64,000 nucleotides of DNA from Trichopria drosophilae (Eukaryota; Arthropoda; Insecta; Hymenoptera; Diapriidae): assembly GCA_030407085.1 (NCBI GenBank), contig CM059584.1, forward strand, positions 59,907,501-59,971,500, in the 5' to 3' direction. This document shows, one piece after another, positions 11,495 through 22,916 of this stretch. Position 1 is the stretch's first letter. Each line of letters begins with the position of its first letter. The notes below the pieces were generated by a model, which was not told where the DNA came from, did no database searches, and saw nothing but the letters and a program-made list of their open reading frames with translations. A program made the translations under genes and the position numbers.

Positions 11495-12039
11495 CAGGTC
11501 CCAAACTGCAATCTGATCTTCAGCTGCTACATCTGCAATGGCGCATGCATAAATATGTATATGCTGCCGATATTGCCAAGATGTACCGACAGATCTTGAT
11601 CGATGATCGCGATTTGGACCTGCAGCGCATTCTGTGGCGTCAGTCGCCATCTGAACGAGTAGAGGAGTACCAACTTCTAACCGTTACATACGGTACTGCA
11701 AGCGCTCCTTTCTTAGCGCAACGTGTACTTCTCCAATTGGCGGAGGACGAGGGTCAAGACCTTCCAGCGGGTAAAGCCGCTCTGACGTCCAATATGTTCG
11801 TCGATGACGCTCTTTTCGGAGCCGATTCAATCGAGCAAGCGAAAGTAATTCGCGATCAACTGATCACTTTGCTGGGAAGGGGCCAACTCCGCAAATGGTC
11901 TAGCAATTCGACCAACCTACTTGCTGACATAGATCCCACAGATCACAACTTAGCCTGCGATAAGACGCTCCAAGAAGACGAAAGTCTTAAAATCCTCGGA
12001 ATTGTATGGAGGCCTTCGGATGACTCATATCGAATCTAG
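11455..12039 (+). pseudogene. BEL reverse transcriptase core
   Basis: Overlaps the gag-pro ORF in another frame because of a frameshift at about 11450. Visible RT motifs are YVYAADIAKMYRQI (first catalytic Asp), YGTASAPFLAQR, and the MFVDDALFGA box with the FVDD catalytic pair. The frame ends at a TAG at 12037-12039, but the same frame continues with RT-thumb sequence, so this is a single nonsense change rather than a natural end. Copying of the element RNA would require the full polyprotein. Confidence 0.9.
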
Positions 12040-13290
12040 GTCCACACTTTCGAGGCTTCAACCATCACTAAGCGCACGATCTTAACTGAGATCGCTCGCA
12101 TTTTCGATCCGTTAGGCTGGATAGCCCCGGTTGTCGTTGTAGCCAAACAGCTTATGCAACGCCTATGGCTGTGCGAAGCAGGTTGGGATTCTATTCTCCC
12201 GAATGATCATAGGGAAACCTGGCTCTCCTTTCGAAGTGCATTACCGCACTTAGAAGCAATCTCGATTCCTCGGTGGCTTGGAACATCACCCACCATGTGG
12301 TATGAGTTGCACGGCTTCTCTGACGCGTCCGAAAAGGCTTACGCTGCGGTAGTCTATATCCGTGCGGAGTCTTCCAATGGCTCCGTACAAACAACCATCC
12401 TCACCGCCAAAACTAGGGTCGCGCCATTAAAACAATGTACGATACCGCGTCTCGAACTGTGTGGCGCAGTGCTTCTAGCGCGCCTGTTAACGCACATTAG
12501 AACTGTGCCTGCGCTCATGAAATGTCTTATACATTGTTGGACAGATGCCACGATCGTCTTAGCATGGCTGAGAGGATATCCAGCACAATGGAAGACTTTT
12601 GTGGCCAACCGAGTGGCAGAAGTACAAACGCTTCTACCGAACGTCACATGGCGTCATGTGCCAGGGCGTGATAATCCTGCTGATGTCGCGTCTCGTGGCA
12701 TCTCTCCGTCAGAACTGACGAGTTGCAGTCTATGGTGGACCGGGCCCTCATGGTTAGCCACCTCTGCTGACACTTGGCCCTGTCTTGAACCTATGCTCGA
12801 TAGCAGCGCGCCATTGGAGCAAAAAAGCTCGGCGCACGTCATCGCATCGGATCTGCATGGAACTGCAGCCCGATTTTCAGCATGGCCCTTTATGTGTCGC
12901 GTATTCTTGCGCATCCTTCAGCTGTCCAAACACTGGAGAGCCGCCTCATTGCCCTCAGACAACAGCCAATCCTACACCCACGAATTTAGTCGTGTTAAGC
13001 GTCGCATTTTCGAACTGATGCAATCGTCTGCCTTTCCACAAGAGCTATCCACTCTTCGGAAAGGCCATGCAAATCCCAACGGATGGCGCACTCTGTCTGC
13101 GCTACATCCTCTTCCACGACGCAGTCCGTTGCGTCGTCTGAGCCCTTTTCTCGACGAATCCGGGATTCTGAGAGTGGGTGGACGCCTTTCGATGGCTGAT
13201 CTACCGCTCAGTGCAAAACATCCGGTTTTGCTACCTCACGGGCATATCGCACTGCTACTTACCCGTCATGCGCATCTTCGCTGTCGTTCG
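12040..13290 (+). pseudogene. BEL RNase H and connection domain
   Basis: In frame with the RT after the TAG. IFDPLGWIAPVVV marks the BEL connection region. RNase H follows with FSDASEKAYAAVVY (Asp), the PRLEL Glu, and WTDATIVLAWLRG. GRDNPADVASRG, with the last Asp, is the usual end of the domain. The frame continues through a linker to HPVLLPHGHIALLLTRHAH, the start of the integrase zinc-binding region. There homology jumps at about 13280 straight to the pre-catalytic proline-rich segment in another frame, so most of the HHCC domain has been deleted. Confidence 0.88.
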
Positions 13291-14060
13291 TCCACCTCGC
13301 GCCTTTACCCACTGCGGCGACGATTACGCTGGACCACTCCGATTGCGTTTGGCGGGCGGTCGCGGCTCTCGTTCACAAGCCGCATACGTCGCAATATTTG
13401 TTTGTATGGCGTCGCGCGCCGTTCACTTGGAGGTCGTGTGCGATTACTCCACACCTGCGTTTCTCGCTGCGTTTCAGCGCTTCTGCGCACGTCGAGGTCT
13501 TCCGCGCACTATGTACAGTGACTGCGGCACGAACTTTTTCGGCGCCGATAAGGAGTTGCGCGCCGCGTACCGCGCGACGTTAAAGTCCGATTCACTTCGT
13601 ATTCGGATCGCTGAGGAAGGCGTAGAGTGGACGTTTATCCCGCCTGCTGCACCTCACTTCGGGGGGCTATGGGAGGCTGGGGTACGATCCATGAAGCGCC
13701 ACCTCAAACGGGTTCTATGTCAGCACACTCCGACCTATGAAGAGTTAGTAACGCTCTTATGCCGCATCGAGGCATGCATGAACTCGCGCCCGATATCTCC
13801 GCTGACTTCCGACATCGAGGACTTAGAAGTTCTTACTCCAGCGTATTTCCTTATCGGCGGGTCACTTTTATCGATTCCTGCTCCACTAGCCGTCGACTAT
13901 TCGCCACTCAAAACAAAATATTATGTATCCGTAAATATCGAATTACGTGTTAAACAGTGATCGTCAGCAGTGGACCCGTGATCGGCGTCGCGCGAGCTCG
14001 TTACTCCAGTTAAGCAACTTACTTGGAGAACAGTAGGTGGATAGGTGACCGCCCGAGAAT
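13290..14060 (+). pseudogene. BEL integrase catalytic core, truncated
   Basis: DDE integrase core in the frame that ends at 13960: DDYAGPLRLRL (first Asp), YSDCGTNFFGAD (second Asp), GLWEAGVRSMKRHLKR (catalytic Glu) and MNSRPISPLTSD. After LSIPAPLAVDYSP the frame is lost, but QQWTRDRRRAS-type residues in another frame show the C-terminal domain continuing to about 14060 before similarity disappears. Integrase would insert the cDNA copy; this one lacks its zinc domain and its C-terminus. Confidence 0.88.
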
Positions 14061-14309
14061 AGATTTTCTTTAGAAATAATTAAGTTATTAAAAGAAAAAG
14101 AAAAAATAAGTATCATTAAGTTAAATAAACAATATTAATTTTTCAATTTAATTTTTTAATAAAATTTTATAATAAAAAGAGAAAGAATGAAAAGAATTAT
14201 ACAAAATTCCTATCAGTTTTGAATTTCATAGGATTCGGTAGGAACAATTCTATCCTTCCCAATACTTTTACAAGGATTAAGAAATAGCATTCAGAAGTAT
14301 TGAAAATTT

Positions 14310-15420
14310 CAATGCTAAAGAAGTTACACTCAACACCTATAAGAGGACTCAAAGGCATAGGTAAAACTCTGAAAAGAATAATCTTTTTGGGAAAACAGGA
14401 AACCAAATGTAGAAAAATTCATTCAAAATTGCAAACAACCAATGATGAACCCGTAAACAAGCAATGGAGAAAATAGCAATGGATATAGTAATTTGCATTA
14501 CAAATAATAAAACAGAAGACGAATATGAAAATATATTAACTATTCAAGATAACTTAACAAAATATTTGAGAGCGATTTCACTAAAAGTAGTAATATCTTC
14601 AGATATCAAAAAGCAATAAAATATACTACCCAAATAACATACATCGACTACATTCAACAGTTAGCTATTAAACTATACGACACTCAAGAACACACAGGAA
14701 AAAATCAGATATCTGCAATGACAATATCAAAATATTATTCTGATCGAAAATTCAATCCACTGAAGTTCGAAATGAGAAATTTAGTAGTTTTACAGAAAAA
14801 TCACAAAACCGTTAAACTAGATGATCAATATCAATGTCATTCGAATTTTTCAAGTGTTCAACATTTTAATTGAAATTAAAATAAGAATGAAGAAAAGATA
14901 GTACGCACAAATAGGCTTAAAATTTCCAAAATGAAAAGTACCAAATAGCCAAATTATTTTTAAACAATTGAAACAACAAAATTATTCAAAAAGAAAATGA
15001 AATAAAAAAATTAAATAAATAATAATTTTCTTCAAGCAAAAAATACACGAACCCCAAGCATAAACTGCAAAATAAATAGACAATGGATTACATGGAAATA
15101 TTGTTGATCTTGACATATTCAATATATGCAACTGCATTTATAGCATTTGATTGTGGAGAGAAAAAGTAAAACCTATCTATAATTATCGATACTGAATGTA
15201 CAGGACTGTGAAATACAAAGAAATCACTTAAAAATATAAAAACAGAAGCTCAACTTTTACAAATTCAAGAATACGAAGAATACAGAAATCGAAAAAGATA
15301 ACAAAAAGAAAATATGAAATAAGTATAACAAATGTACCAAATGGCAAAAACAAAAAAAAAAACAATAGAACATTCAACAAATGAAAAGAATAACGAATTC
15401 GAAAGAAGGAAATACGATAT
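14310..15420 (+). pseudogene. Ty3/gypsy-type integrase and env-like remnant
   Basis: AT-rich and full of stops, but three stretches on the plus strand are recognisable. About 14325-14450 resembles the integrase zinc-binding region (KTLKRI). About 14463-14580 is an open 40-codon stretch with EKIAMDIV and ILTIQDNLTKYLRAI, the first catalytic block of a gypsy-type integrase. About 14735-14850 resembles the integrase C-terminal domain (NPLKFEMRNLVVLQKN). A short frame beginning MDYMEILLILTYS at about 15083 has a signal-peptide-like start followed by FDCGE, as in insect errantivirus-like env proteins. No LTRs were seen. It is an old, heavily decayed copy immediately downstream of the truncated BEL element. 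Confidence 0.6.
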
Positions 15421-15618
15421 TCTTAATTTCCAAACAATTTTTTTTTCAGTAAACTACATTTCGCCTTTAAGTTAGCCTGCCGCAGATTAGTGGAGTGCTA
15501 AATGTAATGCACTCGGAAAATAGCCAAATATTATATTTTGTCTCGTCCAAAAGTCAGTTGTCTTAAGTTTGTAACAAATTCCAAAAAGCAATAACACAAT
15601 AATAATAATAATTATAAC

Positions 15619-17590
15619 GACACTGATCCCAAAATCGGGAGACTTGTCCGATCCGAAAAACCATAGACCGATCACGTGTCTCAATACATTATACAAATTA
15701 TTCACTAACGTCTTGAACGAACGTATTGAGAAATCCATGAAACCGGTGTGGCAACGGATAGTAGAACAACGAGGCTGCAAAATGGGTGTATCCGGCTGCA
15801 AGGACAATTTGCTTATCGACAGGTGTGTTTGTCAGGACGCAGTCCAGTACAAGCGTAACCTGTCGATAGCCTGGCTGGATTACATGAAGGCGTATGACTC
15901 AACATCGCACGAGCTTTTAAGCTTGTTGCTCAAACGCCTCCAAGTCCACCCAAACATAGTGAGAATTGTAGACCTGTTGCCTCTTTGGAAAACACGCTTT
16001 GTCATGACATCGGGCAAGCGTCGAACCATGTCTAGATTGGTTCAATTCCAAAGAGGTGTCTATCAGGGGGATTCTCTGAGTCCTCTGCTCTTCTGCATCT
16101 CACTATTGCCTCTATCCGTTGCTCTCCGGAAATCTCAAGGGTACATGTGTGGACCGCCTGGTGACCGTGTACATAAGATCACCCATCTTTTCTATATGGA
16201 TGATCTTAAATTATACGCATCAGGCGAGGATCAATTACATCGATCTCTGAACATCGCCCTCACATACTCGAGAGATATCGGCATGGAATTCGGATTGGAC
16301 AAGTGTGCAGTCGTTCATTTGCACAGAGGAACGTCAGGCTCCCATAACAACGATATGGAGCTCGTCAACGGAAATATCATCCGCCACCTTAGCGCCGAAG
16401 AAGCCTACACATACCTGGGCGTACCTCAAAGGCATGTCCAGGATGTGCAGGCTGCTAAAACCACCATCATTAAGAAATACCGGCGCATTCTCCGTCAGAT
16501 CTGGTCCTCAGAATTGACCGGGAGAATTAAGGTGGCAGCCACGAATATGTTGGCCGTATCACCAGTGCTCTATTCTTTTGTAGCACTGAAGTGGAACGTT
16601 GACGAGCTAAGGGATCTTGACCGAAGCACACGGAAGATGATTTGTATGCAACGCAGTTTGCATCCAAGATCTTCCGTGGAACGACTGTATTTGCCCCGAA
16701 ATATGGAAGGTCGTGGCCTTTTAAGCCTGGAGTGTATGCATGACCGATTGGTCCTCGAAACAGCTTGCGACATGATTAATCGAACGGAGGATCCCCTGAT
16801 GATGCTAGTACATCAACATGAAATTCAGGGGAAGGGGGCGTTTTTGTACAACGCGGCGGAACGAGCGGCGCGAAACCTCGGTCTGGTTTTCAACGTGGGA
16901 CGTAGTGGTGCACAGGAGGCTGAAGCAGTCATCAATATGTGCCCAGTGCATCTCAGGGCTAACATACGGAAAGAACAACTCCGTATGTTGGAGGGAAGGC
17001 ATATCGACAAGCCGTTGCATGGACAATTCTTTCGAAATGTCCAACAACTTGGCTTGTCGGCAGAGATGACCTTCTCCTTCTTAAGATCAGCCGGCTTGAA
17101 ATCCGAGACCGAGGGTTTTATCTTCGCATGCCAGGATGGGGTCATCAATACCTTAGCGTATCGCCAGAACATCTTACACCAGGCGGTACAGAGTACGCTT
17201 TGTAGATTGTGTATGCAGTTTCAGCATACATCGAACGTCACAATGCGGCTCTTCGAGTGCTGTATTATCATCTTCGCAGCACTTATGGTATTGATGCAAC
17301 CCCAGTTTTGCCGTACGTCCCCACTGATATTGAATCCGTTGTCGGGAATGAGTCGTGCCGAATATACTGGAATTACTCATTCCCGAGGAGCAGGCAAATA
17401 TCAGCCAATAAGCCTGACAACGTCCTTGTTGACTTCGATGACAAATCCATCTTCGTCATCGAGTTTTCTGCACCAGCAGAAACAAATATAGTCAGCAAAG
17501 AGGACGAAAAACGGATGAAATATCAGGAACTCCAGTTCGAGATTCGCAAGCTGTATCGAGGGTTCAAAATCAAGCTCGTCGTGCTGATAA
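15619..17590 (+). pseudogene. Reverse transcriptase / restriction-like endonuclease (R4/Dong-like)
   Basis: RT motifs are NHRPITCLNTLYKLF, AWLDYMKAYDSTSHE (first Asp), FQRGVYQGDSLSPLL, and HLFYMDDLKLYASGED with the catalytic YMDD. The long frame runs from 15644 to about 17210, where a ~50 nt deletion relative to copy B removes the CCHC knuckle and shifts frame. The C-terminal endonuclease continues in the frame starting near 17209, with NKPDNVLVDFDDKSIFVIEF, the PD..D..K-type nuclease signature. This enzyme nicks the target and primes reverse transcription. Because the knuckle is lost and the 5' part is missing, copy A is dead. Confidence 0.88.
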
Positions 17591-17640
17591 TTGGAGTGCT
17601 ATGGTGCTTAATGGTGCTTAATGCATTTCCCCCCTCCGTC

Positions 17641-17704
17641 AAAAAAAAAAAACAAAAAAAAACAAAAAAAAAAACAAAAAACAAAAAAAAAACAAAAAAA
17701 AAAA
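17641..17704 (+). repeat. A-rich tail of R4/Dong-like copy A
   Basis: Runs of 6-12 A separated by single C. It directly follows the 3' untranslated part and marks the reverse-transcription start end of the insertion. Confidence 0.8.
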
Positions 17705-17839
17705 TTACAATCACAGAAATTTATTTGGTCAATAAAATGCACCTTTTTTTAACCATCCTAATTTTTAACATGCACGATATAAAAAATTTCGATACTTCTA
17801 GATTTATTCTGCGACGTTATATCCATCCAATGCTTTAAC

Positions 17840-18340
17840 TGATGAAACCTGCGATTTTAGGACTATTCAATCTCATATCGTTAAATCGCTGTGAATAGTG
17901 CATTTGGTCATACCACCCAATAACATAGATAGCGTAAAATATCAAATACCCTAAAATACCGGAAATATCTTTTCAGTCTCAGAAGTGTTATTTTTTTTTC
18001 TACCTAAAAGAAAGTTTAAAACTTAACTTAAAAAGAAAATTCAAGAAAGACCAGTTAAGGGATCCCAGTCGAAGAATCCACGTCGAAGAAATCCAGTAAA
18101 AGAAATGCAGCTGAAGAAACCAGCAGTAAAAAATCAGTCGATGAAGCACATTCAAAAAGGTCAGCAATCATTCAGTTCATCAAAAGCTGAAAAAGTCCTA
18201 CTCTGCAAACTTTAGCCAGAAAAAGAAGCCAGAACACTTCATTCAACCGTCCGATACCACGATCAAATGTCATCACCAGCTGCAGATCGTCCAAAAAGGG
18301 GCCAACGAAGAAAAATAGTAAGAACTCCCTTATTCATTTC
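17840..18340. other. Unannotated, with a short degenerate ~15 bp tandem
   Basis: At about 18068-18165 there is a loose tandem of CAGTCGAAGAAATCC-like units (six diverged copies). Nothing else was recognised and there is no coding frame of substance. Confidence 0.5.
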
Positions 18341-18640
18341 GCGACATAACGGGTCGACCTGCAAAATGGCATCATCATCCTTTCCATTTTTGTGATATAG
18401 CGGGTAGGTCTGCGAAATCACACAAACCCCCTTTTCCTTTCGCGACATAGAGTCTAGACTATAGAGATATGACATAGCGAGTAGGCTTGCGAAATCACCT
18501 CACCACTTCTTTCCTGTTGTGACATAGCGGATTGGCGTGCGAAATCACACTTCCATTACTTCTTCCACTTATCTACACATCTTCCTCACATTAGGTGTTC
18601 CTAAGCTTTTCGGCATAAGGGGTTAGCCTTCGAAACTGAA
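18341..18640 (+). repeat. Degenerate tandem array with GTGAT/ATCAC hairpin units
   Basis: At least five diverged units at about 18341, 18391, 18441-18469, 18519 and 18611. The best unit reads GTGATATAGCGGGTAGG, then TCTGCGAAATCAC. Each unit opens with GYGAYATAGCGG and closes with TGCGAAATCAC, so the ends are self-complementary (GTGAT with ATCAC). Spacing is irregular (50-90 bp). No protein frame runs across it. Confidence 0.7.
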
Positions 18641-19830
18641 AAATTTGGAAACACATTAGGGACTTCACATTCTACCATTCACGTTAATCTATTACCCTCC
18701 TTGTCATTTATTTTTATACAATTTTTTTCTAACTTTCGTGAGTTATTGACAAAATTTGTAATTTACTAATAATTTTCAGTGAAACGCTGCCGAGGAGGAC
18801 AACAAATTCAGCGCCAAATATTTACAAAGGCCCTGCACCGTCTCAAGAGGAAAAGAGCAGCAGGTTTCCAAGGAATCCCCCTCCCCCCCCCCCCAACAAA
18901 GCCTACCCTACCCACCACCTTTATGCATATTTACCAGTTTATTTAACAGTATTTCAGTTTTACGTCTGGCGTGGTCTAATACACATTAGACACGAAAAGT
19001 GGATTATTCACTGAAAGAGTGCTTAACAGAATGAGTTTTTGACCTCGTTAAGACCCTGGTGACAGTTCATTGCGTTATATCGGATTTTGTGTAGTCAGTT
19101 CCAAGCAGCAAAATAGGTCGAAATTAGGTAAAGTCAACTTGAGAATGGTCCGAATGCCCAAACGGCCGTGACTTATTTTACTTCTAATCGACTCTTTTTG
19201 GAAGTACGTGGGGACAAAAAGGACTTAATTTTTAAGTAAAAATTAAGTATAACGGAAGGCATTTTTACCTGTAAGTAACAGGCTAATGTGGTCAAATATA
19301 CCAATAGTAAGTCGAATATTGCTAATATATTGGTAATTTCGACCTAATTACGTTCTATTAGTCGTTCTTGGATGTAATATATATAAACGATCCACGTAAA
19401 CTGATTTGCATAGATGGCTAAAGCTTTGGATGGCGACTTGAACAACAAAAGAATAATTTTCTGCAAAGTCGCAATAAACTAAGAATTCTCCTGGCTCTAG
19501 ACAATTTTTTCTCTGATTCACGTACGCACTTCACGACTTAGCAATGACTTAGCAAGTCATATATTTTCAAAGGTCCAAGTTTGGAATTGAAATGTTCCAT
19601 GAAAACATCGATACCCATTATAAGAGTTTCCAGCATTGAACGGACGGTGAAATGAGAATTATCGTCGAATAATGTCTCCATTTCTCTGTTGATTCTATCT
19701 GAAATCGGGCAATTATATAGGTTAATATAATAATAAATAGTTATATTATTTTTTTTATTTTTTATTTGAATTTTCTGCCATTCGGCATCTATATTCTTTG
19801 AGAGTATTGTTTTTTGGAGGCAGATAAGGC
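18641..19830. other. Unannotated AT-rich spacer
   Basis: No recognisable coding sequence. A run of C interrupted by T lies near 18880-18895. The rest is single-copy within the window as far as I can see. Confidence 0.5.
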
Positions 19831-19952
19831 TGTTTAGGCTGGAGTTGATTCGCTATTATATATGAGAACCTTAATCAGTTTTCGTACTCGCTCTCGCTTG
19901 CGACGGCGCACTTCTTTATTATTGTATACCATTTTTTCTTGGTTGAACTGGA

Positions 19953-20020
19953 GTGGTCCGGTCGGTCCTGGCGGAAGCGGGCACTGAGTTGTCCGGTCGA
20001 TGCTGGCGGAAGCGGGCACT
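19953..20020 (+). repeat. 33 bp tandem duplication
   Basis: GTCCGGTCGGTCCTGGCGGA... and GTCCGGTCGATGCTGGCGGA..., each ending in AGCGGGCACTG, occur side by side directly before the GACCGA microsatellite. Confidence 0.8.
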
Positions 20021-20022
20021 GG

Positions 20023-20100
20023 AGACCGAGACCGAGACCGAGGACGACACTGATACTGAGACTGCGACTGAGACCGAGACCGAGACCGAGACCGAGACTG
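20023..20100 (+). repeat. GACCGA / GACTGA hexamer microsatellite
   Basis: About 13 copies of GACCGA, GACTGA and variants in phase. The open frames here (both strands) are by-products of the six-base period. Confidence 0.9.
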
Positions 20101-20289
20101 ACACTTTGACTGGCCGACTGGTATTGACTTTTTGGTTCAGGAGGTGCTGTATTTATATTAAATAGCTCCCGTGGTGCTACGTTCGGGTTTGAAGCGTTGC
20201 GTCGTGTCAAAAAAGGCTACATTTTTGTATCGAAAATTCATGATTGCGAGATTTGCAACTTCCGACCGGATTAAACAGACTCTTTTTGC

Positions 20290-22895
20290 GCGCTTAGAAA
20301 ATTAGGTTAATTTTGAGATTGTACAAAAATGAACGATAGTTGTATCTTGTCTAGAACTGGATATATTTCATTGTTAATATTTAATAAATTAATTTTGGAT
20401 AATCTAATAGATCTTATGGGCATATTACGCGATATAACTATTCGTTGTGCTGTTTCGCGCTCTAGTCCAAAATGGTACGGTCGAGAATGTTTCGAGGCAC
20501 GTAAAACCATGAATAGATCACTTGCATCATTACGTAAAAATGACTTTTCGTTTGCCTTAGAATCTGAATTTTTATTAAGTAAAAAGAAGTATTTGAAGTC
20601 TGTTCAGGTTGCAAAAAAATCCTACTTTTCAAGTAAAGCAGACAAGTTTGCTGCAGTTCGGGATGCCGGAGCATTCTGGACAACAGTTCGTAGTTTTAGG
20701 CGATCCCCTTCCCATTCTGCGGCGATAAACGTAGACACCTGGAATTCCTACCTTGGTTTATTATATCCTAGCAAATCAGCTTCTGATACGTTATTTTACG
20801 GGACTTTCGACGAAGTACTCGATGCTCCCATCCCGGAACGCGAACTTCGAGCTAGTATGAAGAAACTAAAACCAGGCAAAGCGATAGGCCCCGATGGACT
20901 TCCAGCCGAGATTTTGAAGCTCCTTGAAGGAGACTGGTTTAGTTTTACGTTAGATTTTTTTTAAATATATTTTTGCTAATGAAAGAGTGCCGGAGGGACG
21001 GATGAACGCTAGTCTCTTCATGCTGCACAAAAAAGGCGACCGTGGAGATCCGGCAAATTATCGTGCGATTGCCATTACGAACGCGTTAGCCAAAATGTTT
21101 TCGCAAATAATTGTGGTGAGGATTGAATCCTGGGCAAATGCAGCGAATATTCTGCCTGAAGAACAGGCGGGGTTTAGACTTGGGCGTTCTGCGGAAGGAA
21201 ACATGTTCACCTTAAACGCGGCTGTGCAAATCGCGCTCAGAAATAAAGCGTCAAAATGTTACGTTCTCTTCGTCGACTTCCGCCGAGCGTTTGCCTCTAT
21301 CCCCCACGACCTGCTCTGGCAGAAACTATATAGTTTAGGGTTAAGTGCCAAAATTATTTTAAAAGCCATGTATAGCAACGCGATGGTCTCGATGTTCTCC
21401 GAATCAGGGCCTTCTAAATTCTTCAGGGTGTCAGAGGGAGTCCTGCAGGGCGAGATTATAAGTCCACTTCTCTTTATACTTTTCCTCGCGGATATAGCTT
21501 CGTTTTTCCGACATCGTGGCTTGCGGGGGGTCGACTACACTTTAACCTACGATCTCCTAATGCTGCTACTTGCAGATGACCTGGCAATTTTTGCCTACTG
21601 ATCTCAGGTCGAAGCTGCTTGTTCTCAAATCGTACTGTGCAGATAATGCTCTGACTGTAAATGCATCAAAAACCAAGATTGTAGTTTTCAGAAGGGGCGG
21701 GCAGCTCGGCTCAGCTTCGAATAACTTTTTTTTTTTGCAGGTAACAGAGTGGAAGTAGTTTCGACCTATGCATACCTGGGGGTAGTCGTCTCCTCGTCTG
21801 CCAGGTGCCTGAAAGCAGCTGAGAATGCTATTACGAAGACTCGCCAAGCTACGGCCTCAGTGCTCGCACTGACGGCCTCGGCCGGAGCGAACTCGTGGTC
21901 GGGTTTTCTCAAACTTTACGAAGCTATGATCCTTTCGACGCTCTTATACGCTACGCCCTGTTGGTCCCTCTCTTATTTCGAGCGACTAGAAGCCATTCAA
22001 GTAGAATTTTTTAAGCGTCTCTTTTCTCTTCCGAGATCAACGCCGTCCTACTTATTGCGCCTCGAGGTGGGGTTATACCCCATCTCAGTAGAAATAATAC
22101 GTCGATCGCTATTACTTATAATTAAACTGTTAAGTTATCCGGTGTCTAGTCTACCGCCGTTGGGCCTTCACCGCTTAGCTGAATTAAGCTCCGTCTCTAA
22201 CGATCCCCAAGATTTAAACTGGATCCAGCATTTAAAGAATGCGATTAGTAGTTTTAATTGCGAAGGTTTATGGGCCAATCTGTCGGTCGATTACTGGGTG
22301 AACAACTGTGAGCGGATCTGCCAGGAATTTGCATACGCACAACGCAGCAAAGATTTACGACGCTATTTTAATTCCGGTTCGCACCAACTGCCTATTTTCA
22401 GGCAATTTACAGATGGTTTTTCAAATATTAATTCTGAAAATAGCCCCTAGCATACACCCGCCTAAAAATTCAGTTGAGAACAGCAACAATTCATACTCGC
22501 TCCATTTTTATTGGTTCCATTGCTTACAATTATAATCCTACAGCCCCTTGTTCTATATGTAACCCTTTAGCTAACGAATCTTTAATTCATATTCTAGGTG
22601 ACTACCCCCATACGTTACCTTGTCGAGAGAGGCTATTAAAAAGCCATTTTATGAGATCTGCAAATGCGAGCAACTTCCTGGCAATGTTGACGACATTAAA
22701 TCATCCAGTAGCATCCAAACTGCTTGTTTATTTTGTAAAAAATTGTTTTCGTCTAAGGCAGTTTTTTTTAGAGCCCTAGCAAATTGTTTTTGTATTGCAT
22801 ATATTTAGCACTGCTCTTAGCCTGAAAACTGCCTTCGCTCTAGCTATTAAGTACGAAGATTCCCCAACCGCATTTACGCACAAACTACCCGATTA
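20290..22895 (+). mobile_element. LINE-type non-LTR retrotransposon, 5' truncated
   Basis: Reverse-transcriptase ORF fragments follow one another on the plus strand from about 20329 to 22790, with the order expected for ORF2 of an APE-type LINE: linker, RT, thumb, C-terminal Cys/His region. The endonuclease domain upstream is missing. A (TA)n tract follows the 3' end at 22893. I do not assign a clade. Confidence 0.82.
20350..22790 (+). pseudogene. LINE reverse transcriptase, frameshifted
   Basis: From about 20600 the linker leads to MKKLKPGKAIGPDGLPAEIL, the RT entry motif. After a T-run indel near 20960 the frame continues with LHKKGDRGDPANYRAIAI, VLFVDFRRAFASIPH (first Asp), GVLQGEIISPLLF and LLLADDLAIFA (the ADD catalytic box). 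Two further indels near 21600 and 21740 shift frame again; NALTVNASKTKIVVF and VSTYAYLGVVVSS are the thumb-side motifs. A final fragment (22474-22779) has CSICNPLANESLIHIL, a C-terminal Cys/His motif typical of LINE ORF2 proteins. At least four frame breaks make it a pseudogene. Confidence 0.85.
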
Positions 22896-22915
22896 TATAT
22901 ATATATATATATATA
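22893..22915. repeat. (TA)n microsatellite at the LINE 3' end
   Basis: Eleven uninterrupted TA units directly after the LINE 3' region. It may be the element tail or a target tract. Confidence 0.85.
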
Positions 22916-22916
22916 C

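Larger units (their letters stand above)
7564..14060 (+). mobile_element. BEL/Pao LTR retrotransposon, 3' truncated
   Basis: Order on the plus strand: 5' LTR (7564-8049), tRNA-primer-like site (8053-8071), leader containing a MITE, gag, aspartic protease, reverse transcriptase, RNase H and integrase, as in BEL/Pao elements. The coding part has several frame breaks and one in-frame stop, so it is dead. Integrase similarity fades at about 14060 and no copy of the 5' LTR is found downstream, so the 3' end and 3' LTR are lost. Confidence 0.92.
15617..17704 (+). mobile_element. R4/Dong-like non-LTR retrotransposon, copy A (5' truncated)
   Basis: Highly similar at nucleotide level to copy B at 61888-63950. 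Copy A begins abruptly at about 15617, right after an (AAT)n tract (15597-15616), and ends in an A-rich tail at 17641-17704. It carries a YMDD reverse transcriptase and a C-terminal restriction-like endonuclease, the R2/R4 architecture. Two deletions relative to copy B are visible: 3 nt near 15970 and about 50 nt near 17213. Confidence 0.85.
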
